From NCBI GenBank assembly GCA_947631305.1, contig CANRKV010000100.1, forward strand, positions 1 through 5,865: a stretch of 5,865 nucleotides of DNA. The letters run 5' to 3'. Of the stretch, positions 1-5,820 are shown one piece after another; the first letter of the stretch is position 1, and each line of letters starts with the position of its first letter. The position numbers were made by a program, and so were the translations under genes. The notes under the pieces were generated by a model, which was not told the origin of the DNA, ran no database searches, and saw nothing but the letters and a program-made list of their open reading frames with translations. This DNA comes from an uncultured Jeotgalicoccus sp. (lineage in GTDB: Bacteria > Bacillota > Bacilli > Staphylococcales > Salinicoccaceae).

Positions 1-305
1 TGTTGAATCGACATTGTCTATAGAACCGGCTGTATGTACTTTGTTGAATCGACATTGTCTATAGAACCGGCTGTATGCCCTTTGTTGGATCGACATTGTC
101 TATAGAACCGGCTGTATGTACTTTGTTGAATCGACATTGTCTATAGAACCGGCTGTATGCCCTTTGTTGGATCGACATTGTCTATAGAACCGGCTGTATG
201 TACTTTGTTGAATCGACATTGTCTATAGAACCGGCTGCATGCCCTTTGTTGAATCGACATTGTCTATAGAACCGGCTGTATACCCTTTGTTGAACCGACA
301 TTGTC
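1..305. repeat. Tandem array of a 41-bp unit (7 full copies plus a partial eighth)
   Basis: Seven contiguous 41-bp units begin at 1, 42, 83, 124, 165, 206 and 247. A broken eighth begins at 288 and loses identity near 305. Every full unit contains the core CGACATTGTCTATAGAACCG, including the 8-bp palindrome TCTATAGA. Units differ at only a few places. Positions 5-7 read GAA in units 1, 2, 4, 6 and 7 but GGA in units 3 and 5. The end of the unit reads TACTT in units 1, 3 and 5 and CCCTT in units 2, 4, 6 and 7. This gives an 82-bp higher-order period: units 2-3 (42-123) and 4-5 (124-205) are identical. No spacers separate the units and no open frame runs through them, since 41 is not a multiple of three. 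The array is cut by the window edge, so its copy number is a minimum. Function is unknown. Confidence 0.97.
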
Positions 306-345
306 CACCAGCAACTTACATTGTGTCAATATAAAATCAATTATG
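306..345. repeat. Decayed repeat-like half-unit at the array edge
   Basis: After the last recognisable unit, the stretch CAACTTACATTGT (312-324) repeats the ACATTGT core, but 20 bp after the previous ACATTGT (298-304) rather than 41. It is followed by AT-rich unique sequence. It looks like a diverged half-copy, or the edge of the ancestral element from which the array grew. This is inference from a short match. Confidence 0.35.
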
Positions 346-366
346 TGAAAATTAAAAAAGTTAGCG

Positions 367-395
367 TTTTCATAGATGGAAATCTCTGTTATAAT
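367..395 (+). promoter_or_regulatory. Sigma-A-type promoter of the TRAP operon with extended -10
   Basis: A perfect TATAAT lies at 390-395 and is preceded by TG at 387-388, giving an extended -10 (TGTTATAAT). A weaker -35, TTTTCA (4 of 6 matches to TTGACA), lies at 367-372, 17 bp upstream. Transcription should start near 402, leaving a leader of about 25 nt before the ATG at 427. The promoter sits inside the first codons of the longer possible reading frame starting at 376, which argues against that start. Confidence 0.75.
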
Positions 396-411
396 TCTAG
401 TTAATTACATA

Positions 412-420
412 AGAAGGGGG
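412..420 (+). promoter_or_regulatory. Ribosome binding site that fixes the start of the TAXI gene
   Basis: AGAAGGGGG lies six bases before the ATG at 427. It is G-run rather than GGAGG, like the sites at 1888 and 4117. No comparable site precedes the upstream in-frame ATG at 376. Confidence 0.8.
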
Positions 421-426
421 TTTATT

Positions 427-1434
427 ATGAAATTTAATAAGTATTTGGCAATGTTACTTGGTGCAACTCTGGTACTTTCGGCCTGCGGCGATGATTCAGG
501 GGATGACGGCGCAGCGGATACAGAAGAGGCGGCAGAGGGTGAAGAGAGTTCCGGCGATGCGGCTTCACTTGAGACGAATATTGTTACTATTGCTACCGGC
601 GGTTCTTCAGGTCCGTACAATATTATTGCAACGACACTTGCGGAGGGTTACAGCAATGAGTTTGGTGTGAACTCGAGAACTCAGACGACCGGTGCATCAG
701 CAGAGAACTTAAACTTAATGGCGGAAGAGAAAGTGGAAATGTCATTTGTTATGAGTGATGCATTAACGCAGGCTGTTAACGGTGAAGAGACATTCGATGA
801 GCCAATCGATAATATCCAGCAGGTTGCAGCACTTTACCCGAACTACGTGCAGCTGATTTCTACTGACGGTGCGGGTGTAGACAGCGTTGAAGATCTTGCA
901 GGGAAACGCGTTGCAGTCGGAGACCAGAACTCAGGTGTTGAAATTGCAACACGTGCGGTACTGGAAGCTCACGGCATGTCTTACGATGACATTGAAGTCG
1001 ATTACTTAGGATACGCAGAAGCTTCTGAAGCAATGCGCGGCGGACAGCTTGATGCAGCATTCCTGACCAGCGGCCTGCCTAACGCATCTGTAATGGAGCT
1101 GCAAAATTCAGTAGACCTCAAAATTGTGCCAATCGAACAGGAAGCTGTAGATGTGCTGAGTGAAGATGCAGATTACTTTGAAGCATTGGAAATTCCGGCA
1201 GATACGTATGGCAATGAAGAAGCTGTACCTACTGTAGCGATTATGAACGCGCTCGTTGTCCGTTCGGATATGAGTGAAGATGATGTTTACAATTTAACGA
1301 AATACATGTTTGAAAATCTGGATACTTTAAGCAACGCTCACCAGGCAGCTGGAGATATTAATATTGAAACAGCAGAAGACAGTGCAGTAATCGATATTCA
1401 CCCTGGAGCCCAAAAGTATTACGATGAGCAGTAA
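427..1434 (+). CDS. TAXI-family TRAP transporter solute-binding lipoprotein
   Basis: This 335-residue protein is the extracytoplasmic receptor of a TRAP transporter. It should bind a small solute, probably an anion or amino acid, outside the membrane and hand it to the permease encoded downstream. Residues 1-20 form a lipoprotein signal (MKFNKY, a hydrophobic stretch, then lipobox LSAC with Cys20). Residues 21-49 are a very acidic, low-complexity tether. The TAXI fold starts near residue 51. Recognisable blocks are ATGGSSGPYN (56-65), QTTGASAENLNLM (86-98), DLAGKRVAVGDQNSG (156-170), GQLDAAFLTSG (207-217) and the C-terminal HPGAQKYYDE (325-334), all typical of this family. Length fits the family. 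An in-frame ATG at 376 would add 17 residues, but it lies upstream of the -10 and lacks a ribosome binding site; the 427 start gives a proper signal peptide. The gene's last 11 nt overlap the DUF1850 gene. Some TAXI proteins bind glutamate or 2-oxoglutarate; the ligand here cannot be read from sequence. Confidence 0.95.
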   Translation: MKFNKYLAMLLGATLVLSACGDDSGDDGAADTEEAAEGEESSGDAASLETNIVTIATGGSSGPYNIIATTLAEGYSNEFGVNSRTQTTGASAENLNLMAEEKVEMSFVMSDALTQAVNGEETFDEPIDNIQQVAALYPNYVQLISTDGAGVDSVEDLAGKRVAVGDQNSGVEIATRAVLEAHGMSYDDIEVDYLGYAEASEAMRGGQLDAAFLTSGLPNASVMELQNSVDLKIVPIEQEAVDVLSEDADYFEALEIPADTYGNEEAVPTVAIMNALVVRSDMSEDDVYNLTKYMFENLDTLSNAHQAAGDINIETAEDSAVIDIHPGAQKYYDEQ

Positions 1435-1897
1435 ATTTAAATGGATGATTATGGGGAGCATGCTCGTTGTGCTCCTTTTCATCTTTCTGCTACCTCAAAA
1501 AAAGATTGTCATTGATTCTGAATCAGGTGAAGAAATTTATCTGCCACCTGAAACTTTTGAAATTCACTGGATTCATTCGATTGAAAAAGAAGAATGGTTT
1601 GAAGTTTACGACATTGAAGATGAGGGTTTTATTTTAACGGAATCGCATTTCAAAACGTTTGGTGCAGGTGTGCCGAGTAATTCGGATAAGCCGGCTGAAG
1701 TGACGGAAGACGGTTTTGTAAAATACACGATAAATGACCCGTATCCCGATATTTACATGAATGTATCGGATAATGTCGAAACAAAAATCGTGCAGGGCGA
1801 TGACGAAATCCTGCTGTACGAATTGTATGAACCGTATACTGCAGTCGAAATCACAATAGAATACATAGCGCTGATAAAACAGTTCATAGGGGGTTAA
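1424..1897 (+). CDS. DUF1850 membrane-anchored protein of the TRAP-TAXI operon
   Basis: This 157-residue protein has one N-terminal hydrophobic helix (about residues 8-24) after a short basic start (SSKFK), then a soluble domain expected outside the membrane. Two blocks match the DUF1850 family: WIHSIEKEEWFEVY (49-62), with its conserved HS and E positions, and FGAGVPS (79-85). DUF1850 proteins are often encoded beside TAXI-type TRAP genes, and this one sits between the receptor and the permease. A transport accessory or assembly role is inferred from context; no biochemical function is established that I know of. The ATG lies inside the last codons of the receptor gene (11-nt overlap, different frame). 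The nearest purine-rich stretch (GGAG at 1405-1408) is about 15 nt away, too far for a good ribosome binding site, so translation is probably coupled to the upstream gene. Internal ATGs at 1445, 1451 and 1460 have no better sites and would shorten the membrane helix. Confidence 0.88.
   Translation: MSSKFKWMIMGSMLVVLLFIFLLPQKKIVIDSESGEEIYLPPETFEIHWIHSIEKEEWFEVYDIEDEGFILTESHFKTFGAGVPSNSDKPAEVTEDGFVKYTINDPYPDIYMNVSDNVETKIVQGDDEILLYELYEPYTAVEITIEYIALIKQFIGG
1888..1893 (+). promoter_or_regulatory. Ribosome binding site of the TRAP permease gene
   Basis: AGGGGG lies within the last codons of the DUF1850 gene, five bases before the ATG at 1899. With a single base between the previous stop and this start, the site supports a tightly packed operon in which the permease is translated at a good rate in its own right. 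Confidence 0.7.
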
Positions 1898-1898
1898 T

Positions 1899-3890
1899 AT
1901 GAAAAAGCATACAGAACCGGCAGTTGCGCCGGACACTCAGGCAGTCCAGGAGAAATATGATAAAGACTCGAGAACACGTAAATTCAGCAGTAAAAGTACA
2001 GTATGGATTGTAACAATTGTTGCGGTGCTGTACTCACTGTTCCATTTATATATGGTCTTTAATCCGATGCCTGCATTGCAGCAGCGTTCTATACACGTTG
2101 CGGTCGGGCTGGCATTGGTTTATATGCTTTACCCGATGTTTAAAAAGCAGGACCGGTCGAAACTTCCGATTTTAGACTGGGCTCTGGCAGCGGCAAGTTT
2201 ATTTACTGCCGGATATATATTAATAGAATATCAGGCAATTGTTACAGAACGCGGCGGTATCCCGAACACGGTCGATATTATTATGGCAATTGTAACCGTG
2301 CTGCTGATACTTGAAGCGGCACGCCGTGTGACCGGCTGGATACTGCCGATACTGGCACTGATTTTCCTTGCCTATCCGTTCTTCAGTCATATGGACTTTT
2401 TACCGAATATGATGTTGACCCGTCCTTTTGACTTAGGAGATATATTTGGACAGCTGTATTTAAAAACTGAAGGACTGTATTCAACAGCCATCGGTGCATC
2501 TGTTAACTTTATCTTCCTGTTTATTTTATTCGGAGCATTTTTACAAAAATCAGGAATGGGTCAGTTCTTTAACGACCTGGCGATGGCTTTAGCAGGTGCT
2601 CAGCGCGGCGGGCCGGCTAAAGTTGCTGTTGTTTCAAGCGGATTTATGGGAAGTATTAACGGTGCGGCAGTTGCAAACGTAGTAAGTACAGGCGCATTTA
2701 CGATACCGTTAATGAAAAAAGTCGGGTATCACAAAAACTTCGCCGGTGCAGTTGAAGCCAGTGCATCGGTCGGCGGACAGATACTGCCGCCGATTATGGG
2801 TGCCAGTGCATTTATTATGGCGGAAACGACAGGTATAAATTACGGTACGATCGCACTTGCTGCGATGTTCCCGGCCCTTCTTTATTACTTTGCTGTAATT
2901 TTGCAAGTCCATTACAGAGCGGGGAAACGTAACTTAAAAGGTATTCCGAAGGCAGATTTACCGAGAGTTAAACAGGTAATGAAAGAGCGCGGACACCTGC
3001 TTATTCCTCTTGTCGGCTTAATCGTTATGCTGTTTATGAACATGCCGATACCGAGAGCAGCAATCTTTACGATCTTTCTGACGATTATTATTGCATCGTT
3101 AAGAAAAACAACACGCATGTCATTTAAAGATATTTTTGACGGTCTTGCACTTGGTGCCCAGCAGGCATTATCAGTTATGATCGCCTGTGCGGTAGTCGGT
3201 ATTATTATAGGAGTTGTATCATTAACGAGCTTCGGTGCGATTATGACTTCTGCAATTGCAGGTTTAGGTGCAGGTTCATTATTCCTGACACTGTTCTTTA
3301 CGATGATTGCATCAATGGTGCTCGGTATGGGTCTGCCGTCAATTCCGGCATATATCATTACTGCAACTATGGCAGCACCGGCACTTGCTGAATTCGGCGT
3401 GCCGATTCTGTTAGCGCATATGTTTGTATTCTACTTTGGTATCTTTGCAAACGTGACGCCGCCGGTTGCCTTAGCTGCATTCGCCGGTGCAGGTATTGCA
3501 GATGGAGATCCGATGAGAACCGGTTTCCAGGCGCTGAAACTGTCGCTCGCAGGATTCTTAATTCCGTTTATCTTCATCTACGAACCGGCAATGCTGCTGG
3601 TAGATATTGACGGGCTGATGACGAACGCCAGAGAATATCCGCTCGCAAGCTTTATGGATATCGCCATTGTAGTCGCCAGCACGGCCATCGGTCTGACAGC
3701 GTTGTCGGCGGGACTTGAAGGATTCTTTAAAACACACATTAATCCGTTGTTAAGAGCAGTACTTATAGGTTCAGCTGTCCTGCTCGTCGTTCCGGAGACA
3801 TACACTGATGTAATCGGGTTAAGTATAGCGGTTATTATTTTTATACTTAACTATGCGAAATGGAAAAAAGAAGAACCGGCAGCTGTATAA
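1899..3890 (+). CDS. Fused TRAP transporter permease (DctQ-like plus DctM-like)
   Basis: This 663-residue polytopic membrane protein combines the small (four-helix) and large (about twelve-helix) TRAP permease subunits in one chain, the usual arrangement with TAXI receptors. It should carry the captured solute inward, coupled to an ion gradient. Residues 1-33 are a charged cytoplasmic tail. The first hydrophobic segments fall near 35-54, 65-81, 93-111 and 124-139 (Q-like part). The DctM part follows from about 147. Family motifs are GSINGAAVANVVSTGAFTIP (251-270), ASVGGQILPPIMGASAF (289-305), LGMGLPSIPAYI (475-486) and NVTPPVALAAFAGAGIAD (518-535). Basic loops at 340-365 and 402-410 look cytoplasmic. 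Three further helices (about 583-605, 616-632 and 637-652) follow the core, and the chain ends in a lysine-rich tail (AKWKKEE). Length is normal for the fused family and no frame break is seen. It is the last gene of the operon; a terminator follows 12 bases after the stop. Confidence 0.95.
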   Translation: MKKHTEPAVAPDTQAVQEKYDKDSRTRKFSSKSTVWIVTIVAVLYSLFHLYMVFNPMPALQQRSIHVAVGLALVYMLYPMFKKQDRSKLPILDWALAAASLFTAGYILIEYQAIVTERGGIPNTVDIIMAIVTVLLILEAARRVTGWILPILALIFLAYPFFSHMDFLPNMMLTRPFDLGDIFGQLYLKTEGLYSTAIGASVNFIFLFILFGAFLQKSGMGQFFNDLAMALAGAQRGGPAKVAVVSSGFMGSINGAAVANVVSTGAFTIPLMKKVGYHKNFAGAVEASASVGGQILPPIMGASAFIMAETTGINYGTIALAAMFPALLYYFAVILQVHYRAGKRNLKGIPKADLPRVKQVMKERGHLLIPLVGLIVMLFMNMPIPRAAIFTIFLTIIIASLRKTTRMSFKDIFDGLALGAQQALSVMIACAVVGIIIGVVSLTSFGAIMTSAIAGLGAGSLFLTLFFTMIASMVLGMGLPSIPAYIITATMAAPALAEFGVPILLAHMFVFYFGIFANVTPPVALAAFAGAGIADGDPMRTGFQALKLSLAGFLIPFIFIYEPAMLLVDIDGLMTNAREYPLASFMDIAIVVASTAIGLTALSAGLEGFFKTHINPLLRAVLIGSAVLLVVPETYTDVIGLSIAVIIFILNYAKWKKEEPAAV

Positions 3891-3902
3891 ATTGATAAAG
3901 GC

Positions 3903-3951
3903 AAACACCCCCTGCAACTGGATAAGATGTCCGGTTTCAGGGGGTGTTTTT
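3903..3951 (+). terminator. Two-part rho-independent terminator of the TRAP operon
   Basis: A perfect 12-bp outer stem pairs AAACACCCCCTG (3903-3914) with CAGGGGGTGTTT (3938-3949). One C/T mismatch (3915/3937) separates it from an inner 7-bp stem, AACTGGA (3916-3922) with TCCGGTT (3930-3936), which includes one G-U pair and closes a 7-nt loop. The right arm runs into TTTTT (3947-3951). The single wobble pair works only in the + strand transcript. The reverse strand has only a broken T-rich stretch (TTTGCCTTT), so any bidirectional action would be weak. Confidence 0.95.
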
Positions 3952-4047
3952 GTGAGTAGCCTCGGCCGAGTCTGTATGAGTTTACAATACGTATTCATCA
4001 GCATTCAAGAAAGCGTATACAATAATTAGAGTTTTCTGAAATAACAG
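3952..4047. other. Intergenic segment with two perfect 10-bp palindromes
   Basis: CTCGGCCGAG (3961-3970) and AATACGTATT (3986-3995) are perfect 10-bp palindromes separated by 15 bp, giving a centre-to-centre distance of 25 bp. A shorter GTATAC lies at 4015-4020. They lie between the TRAP operon terminator and the promoter of the next gene, where operator sites would be expected. Neither matches a regulator site I can name. No coding frame in this gap is supported. Confidence 0.5.
4030..4044. promoter_or_regulatory. Possible CodY-like operator
   Basis: AGTTTTCTGAAATAA matches the CodY consensus AATTTTCWGAAAATT at 11 of 15 positions, with the central TTTTCTGAAA intact. It ends three bases before the proposed -35 of the peptide-binding protein gene. 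CodY represses peptide and amino-acid uptake genes in Bacillota, so the position makes sense, but four mismatches make this a weak site and chance occurrence in AT-rich DNA is likely enough to keep confidence low. Confidence 0.35.
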
Positions 4048-4076
4048 TTGTGCAATTTTAATTTCTAGTGTAAAAT
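4048..4076 (+). promoter_or_regulatory. Probable promoter of the SBP_bac_5 lipoprotein gene
   Basis: The best -10 is TAAAAT (4071-4076, 5 of 6), with TTGTGC (4048-4053, 3 of 6) 17 bp upstream. This predicts a start near 4083 and a leader of about 45 nt. Alternatives are TATTAT at 4083-4088 and TACAAT at 4018-4023, both with poor -35 elements. A separate promoter is required because a strong terminator precedes the gene. Confidence 0.5.
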
Positions 4077-4116
4077 TCTGAATATTATAAGAAGTTATTT
4101 TACGCTTCTGGGAATT

Positions 4117-4122
4117 GGGGGG
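4117..4122 (+). promoter_or_regulatory. Ribosome binding site of the SBP_bac_5 lipoprotein gene
   Basis: A run of six G residues lies six bases before the ATG at 4129. It supports that start, which also gives a complete lipoprotein signal. It can pair with the 16S tail partly through G-U pairs. Confidence 0.7.
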
Positions 4123-4128
4123 AATCAA

Positions 4129-5802
4129 ATGAAAAGGTTTAGTTTTATCGCGTTACTTGGTGTATTAATACTTATTCTCGCAGCATGTACTGATGACAGT
4201 AATGTGGAAGAGGAAGCAACTGAAGGTGAAGAGGCTGCAGCTCAGGAAGGCGGTACTCTGACTCTGGCAATACCTAGTGATGCAGTATCGATGGATCCGC
4301 ACGGCAGTAACGATGTGCCGTCTGAACAAATCCGCGATACAATTTATGAGCCGCTGTTAACGCAGGATGAGAATTTCGAAATCGTTCCTGTATTAGCTGA
4401 AGAGTATGAGCAGATTGACGATACAACATGGGAGTTTAAACTTCGTGAAGGGGTTACTTTCCATGATGGCAGTGAATTTAATGCAGAGGTAGTTAAAGCG
4501 AATATCGAACGTGTGAAAGATATAGCGAAAGCTTCACCGCGTTCATTCCTGTTGGACATGGTGAGCGAAGTTAACATTATCGATGATTACACTGTTGAAC
4601 TTGTGACAGAGTATCCTTTCGCACCGCTTGCGAACAACTTAACGCATGGTGCAGGTAAAATGATCAGTAAAGATTTAATCGATGCTGATTACCAGCAGGC
4701 GCTTGAAGAAGCAGGGAGCGATTTATCGCTTGAAGAGTATTACGAACTGCGCACTGAAGGCGGCGAGGAACACGAAGCTGTAGCGAATGAAATCAGTTCA
4801 TTTGTCGGCCAGCTTGTAGAATCTGAGCCGGTTGGAACAAACTACTTCAAGTTTGATTCAAGAAGCCCGGGTGAACAGACTTCTGTAGTACGCAACGACG
4901 ATTACTGGGGAGATACTGCACTGCTTGACGGTGTAAACTTCAAAGTAGTATCAGAACCGGGTTCACGTATTGCTGAGCTGGAGTCAGGTTCATCAGACGC
5001 AATTCTTGCTACACTTTCAAGTAATATTGAACGTGTGGACAGCAACGAAGACGTAGAATTGTTACGGAACGATTCAGTATCAATCGATTACATCGGTTTC
5101 AATACTGAAAAAGAACCATTCAACGATCCGAAAGTACGCCAGGCAATCACTCATGCATTTGACAGTGAAGCTGTACTCGAAGGCGTTTACAATGGCTCAG
5201 GTACACCGGCAGAAGCACCGCTTGCACCGGGAGTACTTGGTTATTCTGAAGACCTTGAAGGATTAGATTACAATATGGAACGTGCACAGGAACTGCTTGA
5301 TGAAGCAGGCGTTGAAGACTTAACAATCAACTTAATGGTTAACGACGATAACCCTGAACGTGTCGACGTTGCATTATGGTTACAGGAATCATTAAGCACA
5401 TTAGGAATTACAGTGAACGTTGAACAAGTTGAGTGGGGCGCGTACCTCGCAGCGACCGGTGCTGGGGAACACGATATGTTCATCCTTGGCTGGAGCAACT
5501 CAACAGGTGATCCGGATAACGGAATCGCACCATTATTCCACAGCGATAACGTCGGTGACACTGGTAACCGTTCATTCTACAACAACCCTGAACTGGACAG
5601 CATTTTAGACGAAGCCCGTCAGTCAACTGAAGAAAGCGAACGCGAACAGCTTTACATGGACGCACAGCAAATCTTAGTAGACGACGCACCGGCAATCTTT
5701 ATCCGCCACGGTGAAAACTTAAATGCACATGGCAATCACGTTGAAGGATTCCAGGGAGATGCGTATAACATCTTCGACTTCAGAGGAACTTCAGTGCAGT
5801 AA
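4129..5802 (+). CDS. ABC transporter substrate-binding lipoprotein, peptide/glutathione type (SBP_bac_5)
   Basis: This 557-residue protein is the external binding subunit of an ABC importer of the oligopeptide/dipeptide/nickel/glutathione class. Residues 1-20 are a lipoprotein signal ending in lipobox LAAC with Cys20, followed by an acidic linker (21-40). The mature domain opens with GGTLTLAIPSDAVSMDPHGS (41-60). Family blocks are VLAEEYEQIDDTTWEFKLRE (88-107) with GVTFHDGSEFNAEVV (108-122), NDDYWG (256-261), YIGFNTEKEPFNDPKVRQAI (321-340) and the C-terminal-lobe motif GWSNSTGDPDNG (454-465). Residues about 183-232 form a glutamate-rich, probably helical segment (ALEEAGSDLSLEEYYELRTE and onward), longer than I expect in DppA-like proteins. 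I recall similar segments in Bacillota proteins annotated as glutathione binding, so that ligand is possible but unproven. No permease or ATPase gene follows; a terminator does. The importer must be completed by subunits encoded elsewhere. Family call is firm; substrate is not. Confidence 0.95.
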   Translation: MKRFSFIALLGVLILILAACTDDSNVEEEATEGEEAAAQEGGTLTLAIPSDAVSMDPHGSNDVPSEQIRDTIYEPLLTQDENFEIVPVLAEEYEQIDDTTWEFKLREGVTFHDGSEFNAEVVKANIERVKDIAKASPRSFLLDMVSEVNIIDDYTVELVTEYPFAPLANNLTHGAGKMISKDLIDADYQQALEEAGSDLSLEEYYELRTEGGEEHEAVANEISSFVGQLVESEPVGTNYFKFDSRSPGEQTSVVRNDDYWGDTALLDGVNFKVVSEPGSRIAELESGSSDAILATLSSNIERVDSNEDVELLRNDSVSIDYIGFNTEKEPFNDPKVRQAITHAFDSEAVLEGVYNGSGTPAEAPLAPGVLGYSEDLEGLDYNMERAQELLDEAGVEDLTINLMVNDDNPERVDVALWLQESLSTLGITVNVEQVEWGAYLAATGAGEHDMFILGWSNSTGDPDNGIAPLFHSDNVGDTGNRSFYNNPELDSILDEARQSTEESEREQLYMDAQQILVDDAPAIFIRHGENLNAHGNHVEGFQGDAYNIFDFRGTSVQ

Positions 5803-5820
5803 CTGAATAATCAACACGAT

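Noticed and set aside
41..65. Repeated promoters inside each unit (TTGTTG ... TATAGA)
   Set aside because: The spacing between the two hexamers is only 13 bp, too short for a sigma-A promoter, and nothing promoter-like sits at 17 bp (the sequence there is TACTTT or similar).
1..305. CRISPR array
   Set aside because: The 41-bp units are directly contiguous, with no unique spacers between them, and no cas gene is in the window.
1424..1434. Frameshift or fusion between the receptor and DUF1850 genes
   Set aside because: Both proteins are complete: the receptor ends in the normal HPGAQKYYDE block and DUF1850 begins with a normal anchor helix, so the overlap is ordinary operon packing.
1634..1936. 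100-codon open frame on the minus strand
   Set aside because: It spans the DUF1850/permease junction in antisense, has no recognisable domain and would cross the end of one real gene and the start of another.
2912..3358. 148-codon open frame on the minus strand
   Set aside because: It lies wholly inside the permease gene, whose protein is strongly conserved in family motifs. The antisense product has no recognisable domain.
3819..4004. 61-codon open frame on the minus strand over the permease end and terminator
   Set aside because: It reads through the terminator hairpin in antisense, has no visible domain, and its composition follows the palindromic DNA rather than a coding pattern.
4090..4109. 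Hairpin in the leader of the lipoprotein gene (AGAAG ... CTTCT)
   Set aside because: Only five base pairs with a ten-base loop and no terminator-like partner; not enough for a riboswitch or attenuator call.
5420..5608. 62-codon + strand frame within the lipoprotein gene
   Set aside because: It is out of frame inside a well-supported gene, is low in recognisable features and has no evident ribosome binding site.
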